Of a stretch of 64,000 bases of DNA, positions 31,897 through 40,533 are shown one piece after another. A program made the position numbers and the translations under genes. The first letter of the stretch is position 1. Each line of letters starts with the position of its first letter. The DNA is from Nocardioides islandensis (GTDB lineage: Bacteria; Actinomycetota; Actinomycetes; Propionibacteriales; Nocardioidaceae), in contig NZ_JADKPN010000001.1 of assembly GCF_015352455.1 (NCBI RefSeq), positions 868,001 to 932,000 on the forward strand, written 5' to 3'. Under the pieces are notes generated by a model. The model saw only the letters and a program-made list of their open reading frames with translations, ran no database searches and was not told the origin of the DNA.

Positions 31897-32897
31897 GCCA
31901 GGCCCTGGTCGCGGAGGAGGGCGGCGAGCTCGTGGAGGGCGCCGGAGTCGATGCCGTCGGCGAGCCGTGGCAGCTCGTACGTCGGCAGGCCCAGGCCGGC
32001 CACGACCTTGCGCTGCGCATCCTCGAGCGCCTGCCGCTCGGCATGGTCCCGGGCCTCGGCGACCAGCCCGTCCAGCAGCAGCTCGTCGGCCTCCAGGCCC
32101 GCGTGCTTCAGGTCGGCGGCGATCGCGGCCCGGTCGACCTCGTCCTTGCGCACCTCGGTCAGCGACTTCTGGTCGAGCACCTGGGGACGCACCATGTTGA
32201 CCACCACGCCACCCACGGGCAGGTCGTGTGCGCGGAGGTCGGCGATGCCGTCGACGGTCTCCTGGACGGGCATCTCCTCGAGGACGGTCACCAGGTGCAC
32301 CGCGGTCCGGTCCGAGCGCAGCAGCCGGGTCACGTTGTCCGACTGCGTCTTGATCGGCCCGACCTTGGCCAGCCCGGCCAGCTCGCTGGTCACGCCGAGG
32401 AACTGGGCGATCCGGCCGGTCGGCGGCGCATCCAGCACCACGGCGTCGTACTCGATCGCACCCCGGTTGCGGGCGTTGCGTTTGACCGCCTCGTAGACCT
32501 TGCCGGTCAGCAGCACGTCGCGCACCCCCGGCGCGATGGTGGTCGCGAACTCGATGACACCGAAGCGGTCCAGGGCCCGGCCGGCCGGGCCGAGCTTGTA
32601 GTACATGGAGAGGTACTCCAGCAGCGCGGACTCGGGGTCGATGTGCAGCGCGTGCACCACGCCGCCGCGTTCCCCGTGCTCGCCGACCAGTCCGGTGGCC
32701 AGCCGCCGCTCGGCGTACGGCAGCGGGTCGACGTCGAACATCCGCGCGATGCCCTGGCGGCCCTCGACCTCGCAGAGCAGGACGTTCTTGCCGGGACCCG
32801 CCAGCGCCAGGGCCAGCGCCGCCGCGACGGTCGACTTCCCGGTGCCGCCCTTGCCGGTGACGACGTGGAGTCGTACTCCGGGGAAGTCGGGTGGCAC
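31893..32897 (-). CDS. Get3/ArsA-like ATPase, first of pair
   Basis: 334 residues. P-loop VTGKGGTGKSTVAAALALAL, a variant with KGGTGKS; the Walker-B-like region is AVVLDAPPTGRIAQFL. GTG start at 32897 (PPDFPGVRLHVV). Partner of the ATPase it overlaps. The gene is divergent from the CoA-transferase operon, with 85 nt between the starts. The conserved pairing with whiB and a class A PBP in actinobacteria suggests a cell-envelope or membrane-protein function, but that is inference from neighbourhood. Confidence 0.93.
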   Translation of the reverse strand: MPPDFPGVRLHVVTGKGGTGKSTVAAALALALAGPGKNVLLCEVEGRQGIARMFDVDPLPYAERRLATGLVGEHGERGGVVHALHIDPESALLEYLSMYYKLGPAGRALDRFGVIEFATTIAPGVRDVLLTGKVYEAVKRNARNRGAIEYDAVVLDAPPTGRIAQFLGVTSELAGLAKVGPIKTQSDNVTRLLRSDRTAVHLVTVLEEMPVQETVDGIADLRAHDLPVGGVVVNMVRPQVLDQKSLTEVRKDEVDRAAIAADLKHAGLEADELLLDGLVAEARDHAERQALEDAQRKVVAGLGLPTYELPRLADGIDSGALHELAALLRDQGLA

Positions 32898-32982
32898 ACG
32901 AACAGCCTAGGGCGGCACCGCACGTCGAGGAGGGACGAAGTCCCGTCACGAGACCTCGGTGCCGCGTGACTACGATCCTCGC

Positions 32983-33753
32983 GTGGACAAGGTCGTGGCA
33001 TCGGCCGCCGAGGCGGTCGCGGACATCCCCGACGGGGCAACTCTCTCGGTGGGCGGGTTCGGGCTGTGTGGCATCCCGTCGGTGCTGATCCAGGCGTTGC
33101 TGGACGCCGGTACGACGGACCTCGAGGCCGTCTCGAACAACTGCGGTGTCGACGACTGGGGGCTCGGGCTGCTGCTGGGCCAGCGCCGGATCCGCCGGAT
33201 GATCTCGTCGTACGTCGGTGAGAACAAGGAGTTCGCGCGGCAGTACCTCTCCGGCGAGCTCGAGGTCGAGCTCACGCCGCAGGGCACGCTCGCCGAGCGG
33301 ATGCGGGCCGGTGGCTCAGGCATCCCGGCCTTCTTCACCGCGACCGGTGGCGGCACCCAGGTCGCCGAGGGCGGGCTGCCGTGGAGGTACGACGAGGCCG
33401 GCAACGTGGTCGTATCCTCGCCGGCCAAGGAGACCCGTGACTTCACCGTCAACGGCGAGACCCGCGAGTACGTCCTGGAGGAGTCGATCGTCGCCGACTT
33501 CGGCCTGGTGCGGGCCTGGAAGGGCGACCGGCACGGCAACCTCGTCTACCGGGACTCCGCGCGCAACTTCAACCCGCTCGCCGCGATGTGCGGTCGGGTG
33601 ACCATCGCCGAGGTCGAGGACCTGGTGGAGCCGGGTGAGATCGACGCCAACGAGGTGCACACGCCGGGGGTGTTCGTGCAGCGCGTCGTCGCGCTCACAC
33701 CGGAGCAGGCCGCGGACAAGCGGATCGAGAAGAGGACGGTGCGGCCCCGATGA
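32983..33753 (+). CDS. 3-oxoacid CoA-transferase subunit A
   Basis: 256 residues from a GTG placed 6 nt after TACGAT (32971-32976); the earlier in-frame GTG at 32959 lies upstream of that hexamer. [20 protein letters not shown] and [13 protein letters not shown] are typical of the alpha subunit of succinyl-CoA:3-ketoacid CoA-transferase (SCOT, ScoA/AtoD-like). With subunit B it moves CoA between succinyl-CoA or acetyl-CoA and acetoacetate or similar acids in ketone-body or short-chain acid use. Stop overlaps the subunit B start (ATGA). Exact acid preference is not predictable. Confidence 0.94.
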   Translation: MDKVVASAAEAVADIPDGATLSVGGFGLCGIPSVLIQALLDAGTTDLEAVSNNCGVDDWGLGLLLGQRRIRRMISSYVGENKEFARQYLSGELEVELTPQGTLAERMRAGGSGIPAFFTATGGGTQVAEGGLPWRYDEAGNVVVSSPAKETRDFTVNGETREYVLEESIVADFGLVRAWKGDRHGNLVYRDSARNFNPLAAMCGRVTIAEVEDLVEPGEIDANEVHTPGVFVQRVVALTPEQAADKRIEKRTVRPR

Positions 33754-34379
33754 GCTGGACTCGCGAGGAGATGGCCGCCCGCGCGGCCTCGGAGCTGACC
33801 GACGGGTCGTACGTCAACCTCGGGATCGGCCTGCCGACGCTGGTGCCCAACTACGTCGCCGACGACGTGGAGCTCGTGCTCCAGTCCGAGAACGGCATCC
33901 TCGGCGTCGGGGCGTACCCGTACGACGGCGAGGAGGACCCCGACCTCATCAACGCCGGCAAGGAGACGGTGACCCTGCGCAAGGGCGCGTCGTTCTTCGA
34001 CTCCGCGACGTCCTTCGGGATGATCCGCGGCGGCAAGATCGACGCGGCGATCCTCGGCGCCATGCAGGTCTCGGCCAAGGGCGACATCGCCAACTGGATG
34101 ATCCCCGGGAAGATGGTCAAGGGCATGGGCGGCGCGATGGACCTGGTCCACGGTGCCAAGCGGGTGATCGTGCTGATGGAGCACGTCGCCAAGGACGGCT
34201 CGAAGAAGATCCTCGACGAGTGCGACCTGCCCTACACCGGCCGCGGCGTCGTGCAGCGCATCATCACCGACCTCTGCGTGCTCGACGTCACGCCGGACGG
34301 GCTGCGGCTGGTCGAGCTCGCGCCGGGAGTCACCGAGGACGAGGTCCGCGAGAAGACCGAGCCGTCGATCCTGGTCTGA
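33750..34379 (+). CDS. 3-oxoacid CoA-transferase subunit B
   Basis: 209 residues, full length. The catalytic Glu lies in [11 protein letters not shown], which forms the CoA thioester during the ping-pong reaction; [23 protein letters not shown] and the GMGGAMDLV segment are family landmarks. Coupled to subunit A by a 4-nt overlap. The DUF1345 gene follows 8 nt downstream and may share the transcript. Confidence 0.95.
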   Translation: MSWTREEMAARAASELTDGSYVNLGIGLPTLVPNYVADDVELVLQSENGILGVGAYPYDGEEDPDLINAGKETVTLRKGASFFDSATSFGMIRGGKIDAAILGAMQVSAKGDIANWMIPGKMVKGMGGAMDLVHGAKRVIVLMEHVAKDGSKKILDECDLPYTGRGVVQRIITDLCVLDVTPDGLRLVELAPGVTEDEVREKTEPSILV

Positions 34380-34387
34380 CGCCTGTC

Positions 34388-35014
34388 ATGAGGCGCTCCG
34401 GCGCGACGGCGCGGCTGCTCGTGGCTCTGGCCGTGGGCGCTGCCGCCACGGCCGGTGGGCTCGCGCTGGTGACGTGGACGATCGCCGTGCTGGTCGGGGT
34501 CCCCGTGGCCCTCGGGCTGTTCGTGCTGCTCGGATGGGTCGCGCTCTGGCCCATGGACGCCACGCAGACGCGGACCAACGCGCGGCGCGAGGAGTTCCGT
34601 CCCGCCGCGGAGGAGCCGTTCGTGGTGGGTGTCGCCCTCGCCGGCCTGCTCGGGGTCGTGGTCCTGCTGCTCGCCCACTCGGGCGACCGGCACATCGTGG
34701 CGGGGCTGGCGCTGGCGGGCGTGTTCATGGCCTGGGCGAGCCTGCACCTGATGTACGCCGCGCGGTACGCCTACCTGTACTACGGCCCGCCGCAGGGCGG
34801 CATCGACTTCAACTCCGACGACCCGCCGGCGTACCGGGACTTCCTCTACTTCAGCTACAACCTCGGGATGACCTACCAGGTCTCCGACACCGCCGTGTCC
34901 GACCCGGAGATCAGGGCGGTGGTGCTGCGGCACACGCTCTTCTCGTACGTCTTCGGGGCCGTGGTCCTCGCGAGCACCATCAACCTGGTCGCCGGCATCG
35001 CCACCAAGAAGTGA
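34388..35014 (+). CDS. DUF1345 family membrane protein
   Basis: 208 residues with about five hydrophobic segments. The segment [20 protein letters not shown] followed by GMTYQVSDT is the DUF1345 hallmark. The family has no established function. It follows the CoA-transferase operon by 8 nt without a convincing ribosome site, which suggests coupling. An alternative frame overlapping this region is a shadow. Confidence 0.85.
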   Translation: MRRSGATARLLVALAVGAAATAGGLALVTWTIAVLVGVPVALGLFVLLGWVALWPMDATQTRTNARREEFRPAAEEPFVVGVALAGLLGVVVLLLAHSGDRHIVAGLALAGVFMAWASLHLMYAARYAYLYYGPPQGGIDFNSDDPPAYRDFLYFSYNLGMTYQVSDTAVSDPEIRAVVLRHTLFSYVFGAVVLASTINLVAGIATKK

Positions 35015-35077
35015 CCGATGAGTGACGGTGTGCCCGCCGGTCTGTCCCTGCGGAGCCGACTTCAGGAGGATGGGCAC

Positions 35078-35686
35078 ATGAGCAAGGTCATCGCGTCGAT
35101 CACCACGTCCGTCGACGGCTACGTCACCGGGCCGGACGACGGGCCGGAGCTCGGCCTGGGCCGCGGCGGCGAGCGCCTGCACAACTGGGTGATGGGCGGC
35201 CCGTGGACCTACGACGGCGAGCACTCCTTCGCGATGAGCGACGCCGACAGGGCGTTCTACGAGCCACTGGTCGCGCGCATCGGCGGCGGCATCGTCGGCC
35301 GCGGGATGTACGACGCGGCCGGCGCGTGGGGCGGCCACAACCCGTTCCCGGGCACGCTCGTCGTCCTCACCCACCACATCGAGGACCAGCCCGACCCCGC
35401 CAACGGCTTCCACTTCGTCGACGGCCTCGACCACGCGTTGTACGCCGCGCGCTGCGACGCCGGCGACAAGGACGTCTCGATCGGCGGCGGCGCCGACGTG
35501 ATCCGACAGGCCCTGGCCATGGAGGCCGTGGACGAGCTCATCGTCTCCACGGCGCCGGTGATCCTCGGTGCCGGCAAGCGGCTGTTCGCGGGGTTCGAGA
35601 AGGACGTGGACCTGCGGATCCGGAGCGTGCACCCGTCCGAGTGGGCGGTGCACACGCACTACGACGTGCTGCGCGGAGCCGCCTGA
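35078..35686 (+). CDS. dihydrofolate reductase-like (RibD C-terminal) family protein
   Basis: 202 residues. The ATG has CAGGAGGATGGG upstream; an upstream in-frame start at 35018 lacks that support. KVIASITTSVDGYVTGPDD at the N-terminus and SIGGGADVIRQALAMEAVDE near the C-terminus are typical of the RibD_C/DHFR-like fold, which binds NADPH. These proteins reduce small cyclic substrates; the true substrate is unknown and it is not assumed to be folate or riboflavin synthesis. Its last 28 nt overlap the end of the MFS gene on the other strand. Confidence 0.9.
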   Translation: MSKVIASITTSVDGYVTGPDDGPELGLGRGGERLHNWVMGGPWTYDGEHSFAMSDADRAFYEPLVARIGGGIVGRGMYDAAGAWGGHNPFPGTLVVLTHHIEDQPDPANGFHFVDGLDHALYAARCDAGDKDVSIGGGADVIRQALAMEAVDELIVSTAPVILGAGKRLFAGFEKDVDLRIRSVHPSEWAVHTHYDVLRGAA

Positions 35687-37023
35687 CGCGTGCGTGCCGC
35701 GGCGAGCACGGCCAGCACGCCGACCCCGCAGCCGAGCGAGAGCGCGGCGACGAACGCGTCCCCGTCGGCTCGCGCTGCGATCGCGAACACGGCGCCCGAG
35801 GCCGAGATGGCCAGCGCGCCGCCGAGGGAGTCCGCGATCGAGAGGGCTGAGGAGTTGAAGCCCCGGTCGGAGTCCCCGGACTCGGCCAGCATCGCGACGC
35901 TGGTGCGCGGGTAGGCGAAGCCCATGCCGGCGCCGGCGAGGACGTACGCCGCGACGGCCACCGGCGCGGACGTGTGCACGGCCACGGCCGCGGTGAGCCC
36001 GACGATGCCGGCGAGGACCAGGACGCTGCCGCCCCGCATGGCGGCGACGTCGCTCAGCCGCGGCCCGAGGCGGGACTGGACCCAGCTGGCCAGCGGCCAG
36101 ACCAGGCCGACGCCGGTGAGCGCCAGCCCGGCGACACCGGCGCTGAGTCCCCAGCGCTCCTGGAGCACGAAGATGATGTAGGTCTCGCCGCAGAAGAACG
36201 TGCCGCTGAGCAGGCCGCGGGTCGCGATGACCGCGGGCAGGCCGTGCCGGAGGAGCAGCGTGCCCGTCGGGAGCAGCCGACGGAGCGCGACCACGACGAC
36301 CACGGCGGCCACGACGGTGAGCACGGCGACGGCGCCGCGCCGTGACCCCAGCAGCTCGAGGGCGAGCACGGCGGCGGCGCCGACGACGGCCCAGACCAGC
36401 CGCGACCGCGGCGAGCTCTCGCCGGTGGCCCGGGCGTCCAGCGTGCGCAGGGACGGTGCGATCAGGAGGGCCGCCGCGGCCACCAGGGCGACCACGCCGA
36501 GGAAGACCCAGCGCCACCCCGCCACGTGGGCGACGTACGCCGCCAGCGCGGGTCCGAAGAGGGTGGGCAGCACCCAGGCCGCCGCGAAGCTGGTGAAGAT
36601 CGCGGGCTGGAGGAGTGGGGGGAAGACCAGGCCGACCAGGACGTAGAGGCAGACCGTCAGCGCACCACCGCCGAGGCCCTGGAGCACGCGCCCGGCGACG
36701 AGCACCTCCATGGTCGGCGCGGTGCCGCAGACCACCAGGCCCGCCGCGAAGAGGAGCAGCGCGACCGCGAGCGGGGTGACCGGGCCCTTCCGGTCGCTCC
36801 AGCCGCCCGCCGCCACCATGCCGACGACCCCGCTGGCCAGCGGGGCGGCGAAGGAGAGGGCGAAGAGCCCGACGCCGTCCAGCTCGCGGGCCACGGTCGG
36901 CATCACGGTGGTGACCGCGGTCGCCTCGAACGCCACGAAGGCGCAGAGCGCGAACATGCCCACCGTCGTGGCGGCGTACGTGGGCGAGAGCAGTCGGGGC
37001 CGCTCGTTCACCGTCGTCGCCAT
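35659..37023 (-). CDS. major facilitator superfamily exporter
   Basis: 454 residues from the ATG at 37023 (a GTG 9 nt upstream is in frame). Twelve or more hydrophobic segments, motif A between spans 2 and 3 as GGWSDRKGP, and an R-x-LQGLGGGAL segment in span 4 (motif B region), pointing to the drug:proton antiporter type of MFS efflux pump. Transcription is likely from the TTGACC-19 bp-TACCGT promoter overlapped by a dyad (37031-37061), which is the geometry used by MerR-family activators. No MerR gene lies in this window. Its 3' end overlaps the DHFR-like gene. Confidence 0.92.
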   Translation of the reverse strand: MATTVNERPRLLSPTYAATTVGMFALCAFVAFEATAVTTVMPTVARELDGVGLFALSFAAPLASGVVGMVAAGGWSDRKGPVTPLAVALLLFAAGLVVCGTAPTMEVLVAGRVLQGLGGGALTVCLYVLVGLVFPPLLQPAIFTSFAAAWVLPTLFGPALAAYVAHVAGWRWVFLGVVALVAAAALLIAPSLRTLDARATGESSPRSRLVWAVVGAAAVLALELLGSRRGAVAVLTVVAAVVVVVALRRLLPTGTLLLRHGLPAVIATRGLLSGTFFCGETYIIFVLQERWGLSAGVAGLALTGVGLVWPLASWVQSRLGPRLSDVAAMRGGSVLVLAGIVGLTAAVAVHTSAPVAVAAYVLAGAGMGFAYPRTSVAMLAESGDSDRGFNSSALSIADSLGGALAISASGAVFAIAARADGDAFVAALSLGCGVGVLAVLAAARTRQAAPRSTS

Positions 37024-37030
37024 GGGACAC

Positions 37031-37061
37031 ACGGTAGGAGTTCAAGCCGAGTTGAGGTCAA
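37031..37061 (-). promoter_or_regulatory. MerR-type promoter of the MFS gene
   Basis: On the minus strand TTGACC (37061-37056) and TACCGT (37036-37031) are 19 bp apart, longer than normal, with the dyad CCTCAA-N6-TTGAAC over the spacer. SoxR/MerR-type sites have this form (for example CCTCAA-N6-TTGAGG in SoxR boxes). The ATG begins 7 nt after the -10, so the mRNA is likely leaderless. Confidence 0.6.
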
Positions 37062-37095
37062 TCGTTCGTCCGAGGCCGATGAGTAGGGTGCGGAC

Positions 37096-37254
37096 ATGAC
37101 CAAGTGGGAGTACCTGACGGCGCCGATCCTGACGCATGCGGCGAAGCAGATCCTGGACAACTTCGGCGCGGACGGGTGGGAGCTGGTGCAGATCGCGCCG
37201 GGCATGAACCCGGAGAACCTCGTCGGCTACTTCAAGCGCCCCCTGGAGGGCTGA
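37096..37254 (+). CDS. DUF4177 small protein (Rv3678A-like)
   Basis: A 52-residue frame starting MTKWEYLTAPIL and ending GYFKRPLEG. The WEY start and the DGWELVQI motif are the DUF4177 pattern. The ATG is 6 nt after TAGGGT (37084-37089), a leaderless start. The gene stands directly before RidA, as Rv3678A does in M. tuberculosis. Function unknown. Too short for most ORF callers but well supported by family pattern, promoter and place. Confidence 0.88.
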   Translation: MTKWEYLTAPILTHAAKQILDNFGADGWELVQIAPGMNPENLVGYFKRPLEG

Positions 37255-37257
37255 TCG

Positions 37258-37716
37258 ATGAGCACACCGGAGGAGAGACTGGCCGAGCTGGGGCTCAGCG
37301 TGCCGGAGGTGGTGCCGCCGGTGGCGGCGTACCAGCCGACGGCGCGGACCGGCACGCTGGTCTACACGGCCGGTCAGCTGCCGATGCGCGACGGGGCGCT
37401 GGTGGCGGCCGGCAAGCTGGGCGGCGGCGTCAGCGAGGAGCAGGGCTACGAGGCGGCGCGGCAGTGTGCGCTGAACGCGCTCGCGGCCATCAAGGCCGAG
37501 ATCGGTGAGCTCTCCCTGGTCCGGCGGGTGGTGAAGGTCGTGGTGTTCGTGGCGTCCGAGCCGGACTTCACCGCGCAGCCGAAGGTCGCCAACGGCGCGT
37601 CCGAGCTGCTGGGCGAGGTCTTCGGCGAGGCCGGCAAGCACGCGCGGTCGGCTGTCGGTGTCTCGGTCCTGCCGCTGGATGCCGCGGTCGAGGTCGAGCT
37701 GATCGTCGAGGTCTGA
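37258..37716 (+). CDS. RidA family protein
   Basis: 152 residues (YjgF/YER057c/UK114 fold). VYTAGQLPMRDGALV, the C-terminal GKHARSAVGVSVLPLDAAVEVEL with the conserved Arg, and normal length all fit. RidA hydrolyses reactive enamine/imine intermediates released by PLP enzymes; some members lack this activity. It begins 3 nt after the DUF4177 stop and its own stop overlaps the next start by 1 nt (TGATG), so the four-gene run is a coupled operon. Confidence 0.93.
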   Translation: MSTPEERLAELGLSVPEVVPPVAAYQPTARTGTLVYTAGQLPMRDGALVAAGKLGGGVSEEQGYEAARQCALNALAAIKAEIGELSLVRRVVKVVVFVASEPDFTAQPKVANGASELLGEVFGEAGKHARSAVGVSVLPLDAAVEVELIVEV

Positions 37717-38573
37717 TGCTGCGGATCCCGTTGCCGGCGGCCCTCGTGGAGCAGGCGGCGGCGTACGCCTCGGGTGCGCTCGAGCCGGCCGAGCCGCGCA
37801 ACGCGGCGACGGTGGTCCTGCTGCGGCCCTCGTCGTCCGGTCCGGAGGTCTACCTGCTGCGGCGGCAGGCGTCGATGGCGTTCGCGGCCGGGATGTGCGT
37901 GTTCCCGGGCGGCGGCGTCGACCCGCGCGACTTCGACGCGGACGTGGCGTGGGCGGGTCCGCCGCCGTCGGCGTGGGCGTCGTCGCTGGGCACCGACGAG
38001 GCGACCGCGCGGGCGCTGGTGTGCGCCGCGGTACGGGAGACGTTCGAGGAGTCGGGCGTCCTGCTGGCGGGTACGTCGCCCTCGTCGGTGGTGTCCGACA
38101 CGACCGGGGAGGACTGGGAGGCCGACCGCGTCGCGCTCGAGTCGCGGTCGGTGTCGTTCACGGCGTTCCTGGCCTCGCGCGGGCTCGTGGTGCGCACCGA
38201 CCTCCTGGGTGCGTGGTCCGGCTGGCTGACGCCGGTGTTCGAGCCGCGGCGCTACCGGACGTGGTTCTTCGTGGCCGCGCTGCCGGACGGACAGGTCACG
38301 CGGGACGTGTCGTCGGAGTCGTCGGCGGTGACGTGGCTGGGTGCTCAGGACGCCGCCGCCCGGGTCGACGCCGGCGAGCTGCTGATGCTGCCGCCGACGT
38401 ACCTGACGTGCCTGGAGGTCGGGCTGTACGACTCGCCTGCTGCCGTCCTCGACGCCGCTGCCGCGCGCGAGCCCGTGGAGATGTTCATGCCGGAGGTGGA
38501 GGGGACGGGGTCCTCGGCGACGTTGTCGATCCCGCCGTCCCTGCGGGCGCTGGTGGAGGAGCGGCTGTCGTGA
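37716..38573 (+). CDS. NUDIX hydrolase, long type
   Basis: 285 residues. The Nudix box is split by an insertion: the Gly part is FPGGGVDPRDFD and the catalytic helix is RETFEESGVLL about 45 residues later, as in the longer NUDT19-like/acyl-CoA-type hydrolases. The EE pair binds metal. Substrate unknown; an acyl-CoA or nucleoside diphosphate derivative is likely for the family. It overlaps RidA by 1 nt and the MBL gene by 4 nt (GTGA). Confidence 0.88.
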   Translation: MLRIPLPAALVEQAAAYASGALEPAEPRNAATVVLLRPSSSGPEVYLLRRQASMAFAAGMCVFPGGGVDPRDFDADVAWAGPPPSAWASSLGTDEATARALVCAAVRETFEESGVLLAGTSPSSVVSDTTGEDWEADRVALESRSVSFTAFLASRGLVVRTDLLGAWSGWLTPVFEPRRYRTWFFVAALPDGQVTRDVSSESSAVTWLGAQDAAARVDAGELLMLPPTYLTCLEVGLYDSPAAVLDAAAAREPVEMFMPEVEGTGSSATLSIPPSLRALVEERLS

Positions 38574-39376
38574 GCTGGGCCGGGGGTGCCTTCGGCGCGC
38601 GCGCCCTCTGCGTGCTGGCCGACAACGCCTCGCCGATGACGCTGGACGGCACGAACACGTGGGTGCTGCGCGAGCCGGGCGGGCGGCGCTCGGTCGTGGT
38701 CGATCCCGGGCCTGCGCTCCCTGCCCATCTCACTGCGATCCGCTCGGTGGCTGGTGACGTCGCCGTCGTGCTGCTCACCCACCACCACCTGGACCACTCG
38801 GAGGCCGCTCGTTCCTTCGCGGAGTCCGTGGGGTGCGGCGTACGGGCGCTGGACCCCGCCTATCGGCTCGGGTCGGAGGGCCTGGGCGCCGGCGACGTGG
38901 TCGCCGTCGACGGGCTGGAGATCCACGTCGTCGCGACGCCCGGGCACACGGCCGACTCGCTGTCGTTCGTGCTGCCGGCCGAGCGTTCCGTGCTGACGGG
39001 CGACACGGTGCTGGGGCGGGGTACGACGGTCGTCGCCCACCCCGACGGCGCCCTGGGTGCCTACCTCTCGTCGCTGGACCGCCTCCACGCCCTCGCGTCC
39101 GCCCACGAGATCGCCTCGATCTGGCCCGGCCACGGCCCCGTCATCCCCGACGCCCTCCCGGCCCTCGACCACTACATCGCCCATCGGCGGGAGCGCCTCG
39201 AGCAGGTACGCGACGCCCTCGCCACCCTCCACGCCTCCGCGCGCGACGGCGAGCCCCTCGACCCCGACACCATCCCCCGCCGCATCGTCGAGCTGGTGTA
39301 CGCCGACGTCGACCAGGTCCTCTGGCCCGCCGCCGAGCTCTCGGTCCGTGCCCAGCTCGAGTACCTGCGCGGCTGA
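38570..39376 (+). CDS. metallo-beta-lactamase fold hydrolase (Rv3677c-like)
   Basis: 268 residues from a GTG that overlaps the NUDIX stop. The metal-binding THHHLDH motif, VVATPGHTADS, LTGDTVLG and WPGHGPVI give the complete binuclear site of a glyoxalase II/LACTB2-like hydrolase. LACTB2 relatives are RNases or thioesterases; which applies here is not known. Last gene of the DUF4177-RidA-NUDIX-MBL operon. In M. tuberculosis the next gene is crp; here a hairpin-flanked DUF559 gene intervenes. Confidence 0.93.
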   Translation: MSWAGGAFGARALCVLADNASPMTLDGTNTWVLREPGGRRSVVVDPGPALPAHLTAIRSVAGDVAVVLLTHHHLDHSEAARSFAESVGCGVRALDPAYRLGSEGLGAGDVVAVDGLEIHVVATPGHTADSLSFVLPAERSVLTGDTVLGRGTTVVAHPDGALGAYLSSLDRLHALASAHEIASIWPGHGPVIPDALPALDHYIAHRRERLEQVRDALATLHASARDGEPLDPDTIPRRIVELVYADVDQVLWPAAELSVRAQLEYLRG

Positions 39377-39413
39377 CGGGGGTACGCCGGGGTTGGGCTT
39401 GGGTCGTGCTGCG

Positions 39414-39502
39414 GGTGCCGGGAATCGCGCGATCGCGCTGGTATTGCAGGTATCGGGAGCCAGAACCTGCTGAACGAGCGCGATCGCGCCGCTATCGGCA
39501 CC
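39414..39502 (+). repeat. 89-nt long-hairpin repeat, left copy
   Basis: Begins GGTGCC and ends GGCACC. The two 26-nt arms pair at 21 positions and each contains the self-complementary GCGCGATCGCGC. An inner stem GCAGGT / ACCTGC encloses a 13-nt loop. About 63 of 89 bases match the right copy at 40534-40622, same length and orientation. It lies between the MBL stop and the DUF559 gene. Confidence 0.85.
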
Positions 39503-39585
39503 ACGACACCGCCCCTGACCTGCGCGGACGCGACGCCTGTGGAGAGCGACCAACCCGGCCGCGGAGCCAGGGCAACCTTCCGGTC

Positions 39586-40506
39586 ATGGGACTGATGAAG
39601 CCCCCGGACCCGACGGAGCCGTTCACGACTGCGACGTGGTTGGAGTCGGGGAAGACGTTCGACGAGCTGCGCCGCAAGGACTTTCAGCGTGTGTTCCACA
39701 GCGTCTGGATCCTCAGGAACGCGATCGACGCGGACACCCGCATCAAGGCAGCACTCGCGCTACACCCGGCCTCAGCGATCGCGAGCCACTTCTCGGCCGG
39801 ACGCCTCCACGACTTCCCACTTCCCGAACACTGCTTCGAGCACGTGATGGTGTTCGCCCACGAGGATCGCCGCTACCGACCCGAGATCAAGTCGCACGTG
39901 GCGACCCGAAGGAGGCCGACGGTCAAGATCCGTGGCGTCGTCACGAGCGACCTCGTGTCGACGTTCGTGGACCTCGCGGGCTACCTGGGGCTCGTCGACC
40001 TTGTCTGCATCGGCGACTGGATGGTCCGGCACCGCCCCATCACACCCGAGCAGCTCGTGCAGGCATGCCTCTCCAGCGAGGAGCACCACGCTGGAGCCGC
40101 CGCGTACGCGGCCGGCTTCGTCCGAGCCGGTGTCGACTCCCCGATGGAGTCCAGGCTGCGCATGCTCATCGTCCTCGGCGGACTACCTGAACCGGATGTC
40201 AACCACATCGTCCGCAACCTCGATGGTTCGTGGCGGCGCCGGTACGGCCTCTGGTACCCGGAGGCCCAGCTCGTCGTCGAGTACGACGGTCGGCAGCACG
40301 CCGAGGACACAGCACAGTGGGAGACGGACCTGGACCGTCGCGAGGAGTTCGACGACGAGGGCATCCGAGTCCTGGTCGTCACGGCCTCGGGAATCTTCCG
40401 CCAGCCGCGACGAACCCTCGAGCGCGTACGTCGCCAGCTCGTCCTGCGTGGCTTCGGCTCGGTGCCGCCGATCTCGGACGCCTGGGAGCAGTACTTCGCC
40501 GCCTGA
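39586..40506 (+). CDS. DUF559 domain (Vsr/PD-(D/E)XK-like) protein
   Basis: 306 residues. The N-terminal half (~1-170) resembles the AbiEi-like/winged region seen in many actinobacterial DUF559 proteins (ASAIASHFSAGRLHDFPLP, RPTVKIRGVV). The C-terminal half holds a PD-(D/E)XK-type nuclease core: ESRLRMLIV (Glu), PEAQLVVEYDGRQHAED (Glu-x-Asp/Gly) and ILVVTASGIF-like strand. No signal peptide. The ribosome site is poor; a second ATG lies 9 nt downstream. It stands alone between two 89-nt hairpin repeats in a locus that otherwise keeps its order in actinobacteria, which suggests acquisition as a unit. Actual nuclease activity is unproven. Confidence 0.85.
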   Translation: MGLMKPPDPTEPFTTATWLESGKTFDELRRKDFQRVFHSVWILRNAIDADTRIKAALALHPASAIASHFSAGRLHDFPLPEHCFEHVMVFAHEDRRYRPEIKSHVATRRRPTVKIRGVVTSDLVSTFVDLAGYLGLVDLVCIGDWMVRHRPITPEQLVQACLSSEEHHAGAAAYAAGFVRAGVDSPMESRLRMLIVLGGLPEPDVNHIVRNLDGSWRRRYGLWYPEAQLVVEYDGRQHAEDTAQWETDLDRREEFDDEGIRVLVVTASGIFRQPRRTLERVRRQLVLRGFGSVPPISDAWEQYFAA

Positions 40507-40533
40507 CCCACGTGCCCATTTCCGGATGCTTGT

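Noticed and set aside
31893..32897. Arsenical pump ATPase or ParA partition protein
   Set aside because: Paired Get3-like ATPases next to whiB and a PBP; no ArsB, ParB or parS sites seen.
32881..32900. Third copy of the nhaA leader motif (GGGGAAGTCGGGTGGCAC)
   Set aside because: Only GGGAAGTC is shared; it lies in the start of the ATPase coding region and lacks the GCCG/CGGC stem.
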